Assembly (NCBI GenBank): GCA_035946625.1
Contig: DASYZE010000064.1
Span: 75,434-139,433 of the forward strand
Length of the DNA stretch: 64,000 nt
Direction of reading: 5' to 3'
Source of the DNA: DASYXZ01 sp035946625
GTDB lineage: Bacteria; Acidobacteriota; Terriglobia; UBA7540
Below, one piece after another: positions 17,289 through 26,235 of the stretch. The notes under the pieces were generated by a model that worked only from the letters and a program-made list of their open reading frames with translations, was not told the DNA's origin and did no database searches. The first letter of the stretch is position 1. Every line of letters starts with the position of its first letter. Both the position numbers and the translations under genes were made by a program.

Positions 17289-19184
17289 CTACGCCGGTTG
17301 CGGTCGCTCTCGTCCGGGGACTTTGGGAGCGGTCTGCGGTTTAAGTACCTGGGTGGTTTCGCCGGGCGGTTCGGGGCGGACCTTTTCGGGAAGAGCTTGC
17401 CCTTCGAGCAGCAGTTTGACCTCGCTGGCATCCAGGACTTCACGCACCAGGAGCGCTTCCGCGATTCGAATCAAAGCTTCGCGGTTTGATTCGATCTCAT
17501 CCTTGGCGCGCTGATAGGCGGTCATCATAAATTTCTTAACTTCCTGGTCGATCTTGATGGCCGTGTCTTCACTGAAATCGCGGTGGGTCGCCAGGTCGCG
17601 TCCCAGGAAAATTTCCTGCTCGTTCTTGCCGAAAGCCAGGGGGCCGAGATCGGACATGCCGAATTCGCACACCATGCGGCGCGCGACTTCGGTGGCGCGC
17701 TCGATGTCATTGCTGGCCCCGGTGGTGATTTGGTTCAGGAAGATTTCCTCCGCCACACGTCCGCCCATGGAAATGGCGAGGCGGGATTCGAGATAATCTT
17801 TGGAGTAGTTGTGTTTGTCGTCCAGCGGCAGTTGCATGGTGACGCCGAGGGCCATCCCCCGTGGGATGATGGTGACTTTGTGCAGCGGGTCGGCATAGGG
17901 GACCTTGGCGGCCACCAGGGCGTGGCCCGCCTCGTGATAAGCGGTGGTCTTTTTCTCGTCCTCGGAAAGGATGAGCGACCGGCGTTCCTTGCCCATCATC
18001 ACCTTGTCCTTGGAAGATTCAAAGTCCGCCATCACCACCTGCTTGCGACCCTGGCCTGCAGCCAACAGCGCCGCCTCGTTGACGAGATTGGCGAGATCAG
18101 CGCCGGAAAAACCGGGTGTGCCCCGCGCCAGGACGGAAAGATCCACGTCTTCGGAAAGAGGAATTTTCTTGCTGTGAACTTTCAAAATACCTTCACGCCC
18201 GCCCACATCGGGGAGAGGCACCACCACGCGCCGGTCAAAGCGCCCGGGACGAAGTAGCGCGGGATCCAGCACGTCGGGACGGTTGCTGGCGGCAATCAGG
18301 ATGACGCCCTCGTTGGATTCAAAGCCGTCCATTTCCACCAACAACTGGTTCAGAGTCTGTTCGCGCTCGTCGTGCCCGCCACCGAGTCCCGCGCCGCGGT
18401 GGCGGCCCACCGCGTCAATTTCGTCAATGAAAACGATGCAGGGCGCGTTCTTCTTGCCTTGTTCAAACAGATCGCGAACCCGGGAGGCGCCCACCCCCAC
18501 AAACATTTCCACAAAGTCCGACCCGGAGATGGAAAAGAAAGGCACATTGGCTTCGCCGGCGATCGCTCTGGCCAAAAGTGTTTTCCCTGTACCCGGAGGG
18601 CCCACCAGCAGAACGCCCTTGGGAATGCGCCCGCCCAGCTTTTGAAATTTTTGGGGCTCACGCAGAAATTCTATGATCTCGTGCAGTTCTTCCTTGGCTT
18701 CGTCCACGCCCGCAACGTCTTTAAAAGTGACTTTCTTCTGCTGGCTGGAGAGCAATTTGGCGCGGCTCTTTCCGAAAGAGAGCGCCTTATTACCTCCACT
18801 TTGCATTTGACGCATGAAGAAAATCCAGAGGCCCAGCAGGACGACCATGGGAAGTCCGTTGACTACCCAGGTGATCCAATTGCTTCCGCTGCTGTCTTTG
18901 AGCGTGGTGTTGACGTTCTTTTCCTGCAAGGTCTTATAGAGGTCGGGATAATTGGCGGGAATAGTGGTCTTATACTTGCTGTTGTCTTTCTTGAACGTTC
19001 CGGTAGCGTCTGTGCCTGATATGGTCACGTCTTTCACGTTGCCATTGTTGACTTCAGTCATGAAGCCAGTAAAAGTCAGGTCCGCAACGTGTTCGACCGT
19101 ATTGCTCTTCACCACCGCCCACACCAGTACGGTGAGAGCCACCATCAAAACCCAGAAAATGATATTTTTGACCGCAGAGTTCAC
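17289..19184 (-). CDS. ftsH: ATP-dependent zinc metalloprotease FtsH
   Basis: 631 residues. Two N-terminal transmembrane helices (about 8-25 and 103-123) bracket a periplasmic domain. Then come the AAA module with Walker A GPPGTGKT (195-202), Walker B VFIDEIDA (251-258) and second-region-of-homology ALLRPGRFDRRV, and the zinc protease motif HEAGH (417-421). It degrades damaged or short-lived membrane and cytoplasmic proteins. It is third in the tilS-hpt-ftsH cluster, a gene order common in bacteria. The tail is proline-rich. Confidence 0.96.
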   Translation of the reverse strand: MNSAVKNIIFWVLMVALTVLVWAVVKSNTVEHVADLTFTGFMTEVNNGNVKDVTISGTDATGTFKKDNSKYKTTIPANYPDLYKTLQEKNVNTTLKDSSGSNWITWVVNGLPMVVLLGLWIFFMRQMQSGGNKALSFGKSRAKLLSSQQKKVTFKDVAGVDEAKEELHEIIEFLREPQKFQKLGGRIPKGVLLVGPPGTGKTLLARAIAGEANVPFFSISGSDFVEMFVGVGASRVRDLFEQGKKNAPCIVFIDEIDAVGRHRGAGLGGGHDEREQTLNQLLVEMDGFESNEGVILIAASNRPDVLDPALLRPGRFDRRVVVPLPDVGGREGILKVHSKKIPLSEDVDLSVLARGTPGFSGADLANLVNEAALLAAGQGRKQVVMADFESSKDKVMMGKERRSLILSEDEKKTTAYHEAGHALVAAKVPYADPLHKVTIIPRGMALGVTMQLPLDDKHNYSKDYLESRLAISMGGRVAEEIFLNQITTGASNDIERATEVARRMVCEFGMSDLGPLAFGKNEQEIFLGRDLATHRDFSEDTAIKIDQEVKKFMMTAYQRAKDEIESNREALIRIAEALLVREVLDASEVKLLLEGQALPEKVRPEPPGETTQVLKPQTAPKVPGRERPQPA

Positions 19185-19295
19185 CGAGTTTTCTCCCGTG
19201 GCCTAGCCGCACGGCTCAGGCTCTTGCCTGGCCTCCTCACCCTTCTACCTAATTTAGATGCCGTCCAACCCTCTTTCGTCCCGCCATTTTTTCCG

Positions 19296-19904
19296 TTAAG
19301 TCAGGGTGGCGATATGCGGGAGGTTCCGGTACTTGTCCTGGAAACCCAACCCGTACCCCACCAGAAACTTTTCCTGGGTTTTAAACCCGACATAAGTCGT
19401 CCCCACGTCCACTTTTTTCTCGTCGGACTTTTCAATCAATTCGGCAATGCGGACGGAATTGGCTTGCTGGGACTGCATCAGCCGAACCAAGTGGTCAATG
19501 GTTACGCCCGATTGCAAAATGCCATCCACCAGCAAAACGTCTTTACCGGCCACGTCGACGTGAGGGGTGTAAACAATCTCACGCAACGCCACACCGCCCG
19601 ACGAGGTATCGGTTGTTTCAGCTTTGAGGAAATGGCAGATGACGGGAACTGTCAGATTACGCACCAGGTCGGCCATGAACAGGAAGCAATTCTCCAAAAT
19701 TCCAATCACGTGCAAGGTTCTCCCTTGCGCGTCGCGGTTCACCTCGGCGGCCAACTGGTCCACCCGCTTCCGGATCTGCTTTTCGGTGAAAACCACGCGC
19801 AGGTGATCCCCGTTAGAAACGCTCCGGCTCTTTGGTGCGGCGGCCTTGGGAACGGGCTTTGCGGTTCGGAATTTTTTTGAGGTGCGTTTATGGAGCTTTT
19901 TCAT
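19296..19904 (-). CDS. hpt: hypoxanthine phosphoribosyltransferase-like protein
   Basis: 202 residues with a basic N-terminal extension (about 1-37) before the phosphoribosyltransferase fold. The place between tilS and ftsH is that of hpt. The PRPP-binding loop reads LLVDGILQSGVT where Hpt usually has VEDIIDTGLT, so two acidic residues (human Asp134 and Asp137, the latter the catalytic base) are replaced by Gly and Gln. The enzyme may therefore be altered or regulatory; purine salvage is the family role, activity here is uncertain. The start is 13 bases from the tilS stop. Confidence 0.75.
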   Translation of the reverse strand: MKKLHKRTSKKFRTAKPVPKAAAPKSRSVSNGDHLRVVFTEKQIRKRVDQLAAEVNRDAQGRTLHVIGILENCFLFMADLVRNLTVPVICHFLKAETTDTSSGGVALREIVYTPHVDVAGKDVLLVDGILQSGVTIDHLVRLMQSQQANSVRIAELIEKSDEKKVDVGTTYVGFKTQEKFLVGYGLGFQDKYRNLPHIATLT

Positions 19905-19917
19905 CTCGCCTTGCCTA

Positions 19918-21339
19918 CTATCCTAACCTTTTGGAACCAATTTTGTCCATCAGGATCAGAACTTGCTTCTCTCCCGACGAACCCCTGAGGCCGTTGGCAG
20001 GAGTGAAATCCCTGGCCCAGATAATCTCCTCGCCGCAAGCCAGCACCGGCCACAACTTCCGCTGGCCCAGAGGGACCTTGCGCCGGGTGAAATAAGTTTT
20101 TAGATTGCGTGGCTTGTGGCTCCCCGCAACCCAAAACCTGTCACCCGCGCGCCAGTTGCGCAGCACCAGTGGTCCGGATAATTTTTGTGGGTCCAAACCC
20201 ACCCACTCTGAGTCATTATACGCCTTTGAAGGGCCGCCGAGTTCAATAATTTCAAAGTGAAAGTTCAGGCCTAGTTGGGGGACAGTAACCACCCCCGGGA
20301 CGTTCACGGGATAGCAAAAGCCCGCATCGTCCCGGCCTTTGGGCGCAGGGCCAAGAATGAACCAATCAAATTCTTTGCGGGCCTCCCAGCCGCCCGGCAA
20401 CGGCAGTTTCCTGCCGCTCTGGGCTTCCAGGGCAAAGCGGCGAAGCGTTTCAATATGGCTGAAGGTGATCCCTCTCAGATCGCCGCGCGTCGATAGAATC
20501 ATCTGGCGCACGACCCGCCGACCCACCGCGGCCGGGAATTCGGTGAAGGGCCGCGCGGGAATTTTTTCTTCAGCCCCTTCCCGAACCCGCCAGGGACGCC
20601 CGCGCTCATGGGCCTCGCGTTCCATCACTTCTTCGTCATCGCGGGCGCGGTCTGCAAGCTCTTTGAGCAAATGGATGACCTTCGGATTGAATTCTTTTTG
20701 AAGGAAAGGAAGAAGTTCCATGCGCACCTTGTTCCGCCGGAGCTTCGAATCGAGGTTGGAGGAATCAAGGCGGAATTCCAGCTTGCGCTTTTTAACTTCC
20801 TGTTCGACGTCGCTTCGAGTTACACCCAGAAAGGGCCGGAAGATTTTCCCATCGAGCACGGGATGGATTCCGCCGAGACCCTTCGTGCCCGTTCCGCGCA
20901 GCAGCCGGAGGAGCACCGTTTCCGCCTGGTCGCTCGCCGTGTGCGCGGTCACCACCTTATCCAGCTTGCCCTGGTTGATCAATGAATTGAAAAACCGGTA
21001 GCGAAGATCGCGCGCTGTGGCTTCGAGGTTGCGCCTGCCTTCACGCGCCGCGCGGGCAACGTCCGCTTCTCCCCGATGCCACACCACTCCAAGTTTGCGG
21101 GCTTGCTCGCGCACAAATTGTTCATCCGCATCGGATTCCGTGCCACGGAGATGGTGATTGAAATGTACGGCGGCAATCGTGATCCCCAATTCTCGCGCGG
21201 CTTGATTCATGAGGCTGAACAAGAGAATTGAATCCGGCCCGCCCGACACCGCCACTCCCACGCGATCGCCGGCGTGGAAAAAGTGGCTCTGCCGCACCTC
21301 CGTTAACCATCTGCCGTAAAGGTCGGGATGACGAGGCAT
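19918..21339 (-). CDS. tilS: tRNA(Ile)-lysidine synthase
   Basis: 473 residues. The PP-loop SGGPDS (32-37) activates ATP, and the N-terminal half has the N-type ATP pyrophosphatase fold; the C-terminal half has the tRNA-binding TilS domains, including GLRG near the end. The enzyme puts lysine on C34 of the CAU tRNA so that it reads AUA as isoleucine. It is first of the tilS-hpt-ftsH cluster on the minus strand. Confidence 0.92.
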   Translation of the reverse strand: MPRHPDLYGRWLTEVRQSHFFHAGDRVGVAVSGGPDSILLFSLMNQAARELGITIAAVHFNHHLRGTESDADEQFVREQARKLGVVWHRGEADVARAAREGRRNLEATARDLRYRFFNSLINQGKLDKVVTAHTASDQAETVLLRLLRGTGTKGLGGIHPVLDGKIFRPFLGVTRSDVEQEVKKRKLEFRLDSSNLDSKLRRNKVRMELLPFLQKEFNPKVIHLLKELADRARDDEEVMEREAHERGRPWRVREGAEEKIPARPFTEFPAAVGRRVVRQMILSTRGDLRGITFSHIETLRRFALEAQSGRKLPLPGGWEARKEFDWFILGPAPKGRDDAGFCYPVNVPGVVTVPQLGLNFHFEIIELGGPSKAYNDSEWVGLDPQKLSGPLVLRNWRAGDRFWVAGSHKPRNLKTYFTRRKVPLGQRKLWPVLACGEEIIWARDFTPANGLRGSSGEKQVLILMDKIGSKRLG

Positions 21340-21447
21340 GAGCAGGACCTGTCCCGGTTTAGTTTAACATCGGAAAGCTGAATGGATGAGGGATTCAGGC
21401 GGGCAAGGTCATGCTGAAACCCTGAAATTGGAGCTTAAAAAATTCTT

Positions 21448-22875
21448 TTAATGTCCGCCGGCGCTCCATGTATGGCCGCCGTCGGTGGTAGTGAACGTCT
21501 GGCCGCTGCGGGTTACCACGCTGGCGGCTTGGTCGGTGATGGCGGTAACTTGGACCAGATCCTCGGTGGCCGGGCCGGGCAGTTGACTCCACGTGGCTCC
21601 GCCATCGGTGGTTCGCAGCACCGTTCCTGACTGGCCCGCCGCCCAGCCTACACCGGAGCTTGAGAATTCGATGGCAAAAAGGTCAGCCTTCACGCCACTC
21701 TTTTGCTTCCTCCATTTCCCACTGGCGTCAAGTTTTTGAATCAGTCCATGCCGGCCCACCCGCCAAACGGGAGCAACTGAAGCCCGCGTAACCATCACCT
21801 GCTCTGTGGATGATCGAATGGATAGGCTCTGAGCGGCCTGCCGTTTTTCACGATCGTTGGGGCGGAGATTGTCTGGCGTCGGTTCATTCGTTTGCGCCTG
21901 TTTCTTTGTCTTGGTCTCAGCTTGCAACACGGATTTCCGGTTGGCAATCGGCGGAACGGGTTGGGGAGAAATTGCCTGTACGCTTCGGCCAGTAGTTTCT
22001 AAATTTCCCGCCGTCGGATTGGAAGCAGGCTTGTTCGAAGTCGTTCCGGAAATGCTCTCTCCGACAACCCTCGGGGCAGTACTCCCGCCCACGCCCGCAC
22101 CTTGCCCTTCCTCATCTTTCTTGGCCAAGTCACCCCGCTCCGAAGGGGTTGCGATGGCGCCAGCCCGGACGGGAGGTGGAGGCGGCGTGGCGGGTGCGTG
22201 CATCGGTCTGGTTTCCTCAATTTGAGATCGAACTGGGGACTCTTTGTGGGCTGAAATTCCGCCCGGATTATTTACCCTGGCCGGTTCAACATGCGGGCCT
22301 TCAGGCTCCCCGCCACTGGTTCCTGTTTGCAATTTCGATGCAAGCGTCTTTTTCTCCGCTGGCTGACTTTTCTGAGCGTTGCCTGACCCTGAGACAGAGG
22401 GCGGAGCTATTTCGCTTCTCGCACCGGCACTTACCGGCGGTGATGCAGTCGGCTTACCCGGCGAGGGGTTTTGAATCTTGTGTTCAGGCCCAGGCATTTG
22501 TTGAATTTCATGGCGGAAGGGGCCGCTGACATAAATTCCAATCACAAGTAATGCGGCCAACGCGGGGCCGGCCCAGGCCCAGCGGAACCACCTAATTCCT
22601 GCGGCTCGCGCGGACGCCGCTGTTTGGGGTTGAGTGCCGGCGGGCTCGTCGGCCTCGCTCTGCCGAACCAACATGGCCACGTGCTCCTGGCAGCGCGCGC
22701 AGGAAGCAAGGTGGATCTCACAGTGGGCGCGCTCGCGCAAAGTGAGCGTCCGCTCAACGTATGCGGCCAGCGTTTCCGCATCCACGCAGCTCGAGCTGGC
22801 GGGATTGAGGCCGGAACGAAGCTTCGCTTCGACCAATTGATCCATCGCTTTGTCCCGTGCCGAATCGTTATTCAT
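21448..22875 (-). CDS. zinc-finger anti-sigma factor with Ycf48-like domain
   Basis: 475 residues. The N-terminus has an anti-sigma zinc finger (zf-HC2: the CEIHLASCARCQEH histidine/cysteine pattern at about 52-65). After it comes one transmembrane helix (about residues 95-115), then a long Pro/Ser/Lys-rich linker (about 120-360). The last hundred or so residues have BNR/Ycf48-like repeats, such as GWAAGQSGTVLRTTDGGATW and TFTTTDGGHTWSAGG. It would sequester the sigma factor encoded just upstream (23003-23863). The extracellular propeller could sense a ligand or cell-wall state; that is inference. Confidence 0.75.
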   Translation of the reverse strand: MNNDSARDKAMDQLVEAKLRSGLNPASSSCVDAETLAAYVERTLTLRERAHCEIHLASCARCQEHVAMLVRQSEADEPAGTQPQTAASARAAGIRWFRWAWAGPALAALLVIGIYVSGPFRHEIQQMPGPEHKIQNPSPGKPTASPPVSAGARSEIAPPSVSGSGNAQKSQPAEKKTLASKLQTGTSGGEPEGPHVEPARVNNPGGISAHKESPVRSQIEETRPMHAPATPPPPPVRAGAIATPSERGDLAKKDEEGQGAGVGGSTAPRVVGESISGTTSNKPASNPTAGNLETTGRSVQAISPQPVPPIANRKSVLQAETKTKKQAQTNEPTPDNLRPNDREKRQAAQSLSIRSSTEQVMVTRASVAPVWRVGRHGLIQKLDASGKWRKQKSGVKADLFAIEFSSSGVGWAAGQSGTVLRTTDGGATWSQLPGPATEDLVQVTAITDQAASVVTRSGQTFTTTDGGHTWSAGGH

Positions 22876-23002
22876 GGCAAGCCCAATGTTGCTGCCCGGT
22901 GTTTACGCATCCGTGCGACGGTCGCGCCCTTGGTCCCGACCCTCCCGCTCATCAAACCTCTCCACTGATTAGAACGAACAACTTGCTCTCCATTGCAAAT
23001 AA

Positions 23003-23863
23003 TTATTTTGGTTTCAAGGCCCGCTCCATATTCATGATGACCCCGCGCGAGGCAAAATCAAGGCAACGATCCAACTCGAACGCGCTTAGTTTTTTTACGT
23101 TTCGCAAGTGCGCTTCGATGCGCTTGCGAAGTTTCTTCCTGAGGGCCTCAAGATGGCGGGAAATTGTTGCTTCGTGTTCGCTCGTGAGCCGCCCAATCTG
23201 CTTGAGGGTTAATTCCTGGACGTAATAATAGCCGAGCAAGAGTTTTTCATCCGCGGGAATTTCCTTTAGCGTCGCCTCCACCGCCTCACCCAGGCATTCG
23301 GCGTAGCGGCGATCTTCATCCTCTGAAACCGGGGTTTCGGCTTCGGCCGTCTCAGGCGGGTCTTCGGGCAATTGCACCAGACGGCTGCTCCGCCGGTATT
23401 CGTCCACGTATCTTTGGTGCAAGACGGCGCGCAGCCAGGTCTTCAGACTGCTGCGGCCGTGAAAATAAGCGAAGCGGGAACTTCGGGCGGGGGAGGAGGT
23501 GTCGAGGCCATACAACTCGGCCAGAAGGGAGTCGGCCAGCTCGCGCGCTTCCACTTCCTGGTGGGCGATGGCCAGGGCGGCCTCATAGAGAATAGCGCGG
23601 AATTTCGCGCAGAAAGTATTCCAGGCTTCCTCGTTTCCGCGCGCGCAGCCGAGCGCCAGCGCCAGGTCTTCCGAACGAAGTGCGGACAGGAGTTTCGGAA
23701 TCTCGGCAGGCTCGGACTCGGCAGCCGCGGCGACGCCTTTCCAGGCGGCTTGAGCGAATTCCTCGATGGGAACGCACCAGCGCGCCGCTGCCGAGGCTTG
23801 GTAAAGCTCATCAACCTGGCGGCGATTTGCCGTGAAGAATTCTTCAAAGGCCATGCCGGCCAT
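23003..23863 (-). CDS. RNA polymerase ECF sigma factor
   Basis: 286 residues, longer than a typical ECF sigma because of an N-terminal extension of about 100 residues (FEEFFTANRRQVDELY...). Region 2 falls about 95-180, with the WLRAVLHQRYVDEYRR helix, and region 4 about 190-260, with LKEIPADEKLLLGYYYVQ and LTLKQIGRL followed by EHEATISRHLEALRKKL. The following gene encodes its likely anti-sigma partner, 127 bases downstream. ECF sigma factors direct RNA polymerase to stress promoters. Confidence 0.85.
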   Translation of the reverse strand: MAGMAFEEFFTANRRQVDELYQASAAARWCVPIEEFAQAAWKGVAAAAESEPAEIPKLLSALRSEDLALALGCARGNEEAWNTFCAKFRAILYEAALAIAHQEVEARELADSLLAELYGLDTSSPARSSRFAYFHGRSSLKTWLRAVLHQRYVDEYRRSSRLVQLPEDPPETAEAETPVSEDEDRRYAECLGEAVEATLKEIPADEKLLLGYYYVQELTLKQIGRLTSEHEATISRHLEALRKKLRKRIEAHLRNVKKLSAFELDRCLDFASRGVIMNMERALKPK

Positions 23864-24076
23864 AGTGGTCGGGGATGCGCGCCTGGTCGATCAGGATGCT
23901 CGGCGATTCCATTCCGTTCCAACCACACTTTGGCATTCAGGGCGTAGCGAAGTCAAGCGGATGAGAAGGCCGGATTGTGCGCGGTAGGTTCGGACCGTTG
24001 GGGAGAAAGAACAAATCCAGTGCGGAGCTAAAAAACTATGCGAGGTTGATGGGATTATGAAACAGATTTATCGCGC

Positions 24077-24766
24077 TTATTGAGTTCGGGCTTCGCCGGC
24101 AATATACTCCCGAATCGCCTTTCGATCTGAGGTGGGAGGCTGGACAAATTCCACTCCGTAGCGGTCCGGGGGCGTGAAGCGGTGAACTTTGGCCACCAAG
24201 CGGAGTTGTCGATCTATCGAGGGCAACGAGAAATCGAGATTCACCAACTTCCCGATTTTCAGCGGGGTGGCGGATTCCAGGGACATTCCCCCCTCGCCGA
24301 TATTCAAGCTTCGGGCGGCGAAAGAATTCTCGCCCGTCAGGCCGTAAGAACAAGTGACGGTGGTCTGGAAGGGCAACCGCGCGTACTTTCTTCTTTGCGT
24401 CAACATGGGGCCCAGAACCGCGTTAAACAGCGTATTGATTCGTTCCTGTGAAATAGGCTTTCCCAGAAAATAGGTGGCGCCGGCCTTGAAGCCTTGGCGC
24501 ATGGATTGAATATCGTCCGAGCCAGTCAGCATCACGATGGGAACTTTGGCGTTGGGGGTTGATGATCGAACGATTTTGGTGAGCTCGAATCCATCCACAT
24601 GAGGCATGACCACATCCAAAAAGACGGCGTCAAAGCTTTGCGTCTGGACGCACTCCGCCGCCTTCCGGCTGTCCGCCAAAGCCAGGACTTCGCATTGAAG
24701 CGGCTCCATCATTGCCTTGATTTGGCCCAGGACTTCGAGCTGATCGTCAACCACCATAATTTTCAT
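24077..24766 (-). CDS. response regulator with receiver and PilZ-like domains
   Basis: 229 residues. A receiver domain (1-115) has the acidic pocket DD at 7-8, phosphoacceptor Asp51 (FDAVFLDVVMP) and a Lys in LGKPIS. A PilZ-like domain follows (about 130-225) with the RRKYARLPF start and LNIGEGGMSLES, a PilZ signature in which the usual serine is glycine. PilZ domains bind cyclic di-GMP and often control motility or polysaccharide output. Start ATG 24766 after a G-run; the open frame extends far upstream but the extra residues have no family match. Confidence 0.8.
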   Translation of the reverse strand: MKIMVVDDQLEVLGQIKAMMEPLQCEVLALADSRKAAECVQTQSFDAVFLDVVMPHVDGFELTKIVRSSTPNAKVPIVMLTGSDDIQSMRQGFKAGATYFLGKPISQERINTLFNAVLGPMLTQRRKYARLPFQTTVTCSYGLTGENSFAARSLNIGEGGMSLESATPLKIGKLVNLDFSLPSIDRQLRLVAKVHRFTPPDRYGVEFVQPPTSDRKAIREYIAGEARTQ

Positions 24767-25379
24767 TCCATCCCCCCTTCGTCTTTGATGCGGCGAAACC
24801 CCAGGCTTGGGGCGCCATGCTTGGATCGCGCCACAATTTCCCTGTGATTGGAGGAAATGACTCCGGAAGGCTGCGCGCGCATGAACCTTACCCCCCCTTC
24901 TCCTCCCAAGGGGGTCAGACCAGCTCACTGGCTGGCTTGTTCCTTTGAAATCCCCCCACCTGCTATCATCGGCAATGTCGCGGCAGGGCATGAATGCGGC
25001 GAACTCACCTTTTTTTCGGAGGGTCAAGAAAGCAAGCCAACCGCCAGGGATGAGGAGATTCTACACCGATTGAGATGGAACTTGATTGTTTTATTTTCGG
25101 GAAAATCCTTCCCGTAAACCGTAGAATATGTAATTGATTGGGAACGGACAAAGGTGGAGGGCGAGTCCGAAATGTTGGAGGAAATAAAACAAGCGCAGCC
25201 AGTTTTCTGCCACCCCTGTCTTGTCTCGGTCCCACCATATTTTGTTTATCGGCAGAAAGTGAGAATGGCTTAAGAGGGTACCTGGCATTTGCACCGTCGT
25301 CAGAGATCCCGGCATGGCATTCGGCTGGGACTTAAAATGGCTTGTAGCTTTAGCTTTGTTTCTTCAGGGGAATCGAGGG
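24767..25379. other. 613-base intergenic region without recognised genes
   Basis: Between the receiver-PilZ gene and the TonB gene. Short frames on both strands show no family likeness. A C-rich stretch lies at 24890-24980. I see no tRNA, riboswitch or insertion sequence. A segment on the minus strand at about 24800-24860 recalls the cyclic-di-GMP riboswitch core but too poorly to call. Confidence 0.4.
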
Positions 25380-26216
25380 CTAGAATCGACCAATGCTAAA
25401 GCTCACATCGAGCTTCACACGAACGGGCACCGGGACGCCATTGCGCAAGCCGGGCTTAAATTTCCATGTCTGCACTTTTGCAACGGCGTTATCGTCGAGT
25501 CCCATCCCCGATGGTTCCAAAATCGATATGTCTTCTGACCGCCCCTGGGCATTGACCACCAAGGAGAGTGTGAGCGACCCATTATAATGAGCATCGCGGG
25601 CCTCTTGGGTGTAATCAGGCGCAGGGTGGAAAATTTCCTTTGGTGCCGTTACTTTTCCGGGCTCAATTTTATACACCGGTTGGCCATCCAAAACCGTGAG
25701 CTCCTCCACCGCGGCTTTTCCGGGCACGCTGCTCAACAAAAAGTGCCTCCAATAAGCAGGTTCAACATCGGCGAGATTTTCCCCCGGCGTGACGAAAATC
25801 TGCTTTAGCGACTTAGTTATGGAATTCAGATTAACGCGGGAGGGATCCAAGTCGATCACAATGTACACATCCCCGCCGGGTAATTCGGCGAATTCTTTCT
25901 CCTTCTTTTCGTAGATCAAAAACATCCTGGTGCCTTCGATTTTCAGCTTGTCTTGACTAACGTGAACCTGATCGACCCTGATGCTCCCGTAAAGTGTCCA
26001 CGGACCGGCCTCCTTATGCTTCAGCAGGGCGCCCACTGAGTTGTATTCCAGGTGCCCACCGCGGCAGGAATTTCGCAGAACCAATATCTTGCGGTTATAT
26101 TCTGCCCACAGTGAGTGCTCGATTTCTTTCCTGTCTTCGCCGTTTAGAACGGACGGTATGAGACTGCAAATGGCAAGCAGCACGATGAGAGAAGGTTTGC
26201 GAAGCATGAATATCAT
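25380..26216 (-). CDS. TonB C-terminal domain protein
   Basis: 278 residues. A hydrophobic N-terminal segment (about 9-24) is followed by a middle region with no known motif and a C-terminal TonB domain (about 195-278): APDYTQEARDAHYNGSLTLS then LVVNAQGRSEDISILEPSG and WKFKPGLRNGVPVPVRVKLDVSF. Such proteins carry energy or structural contact from the inner membrane to outer-membrane receptors, although some are not classical transducers. It lies 19 bases downstream of a broken POTRA gene on the same strand, so it may have been the partner of that outer-membrane component. Confidence 0.75.
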   Translation of the reverse strand: MIFMLRKPSLIVLLAICSLIPSVLNGEDRKEIEHSLWAEYNRKILVLRNSCRGGHLEYNSVGALLKHKEAGPWTLYGSIRVDQVHVSQDKLKIEGTRMFLIYEKKEKEFAELPGGDVYIVIDLDPSRVNLNSITKSLKQIFVTPGENLADVEPAYWRHFLLSSVPGKAAVEELTVLDGQPVYKIEPGKVTAPKEIFHPAPDYTQEARDAHYNGSLTLSLVVNAQGRSEDISILEPSGMGLDDNAVAKVQTWKFKPGLRNGVPVPVRVKLDVSFSIGRF

Positions 26217-26235
26217 TTTCTTGAACCCCTCGACA

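Noticed and set aside
24800..24860. Cyclic-di-GMP riboswitch before the receiver-PilZ gene
   Set aside because: Only a CACAGGGAAA-like piece fits; the second conserved helix and tetraloop are missing.
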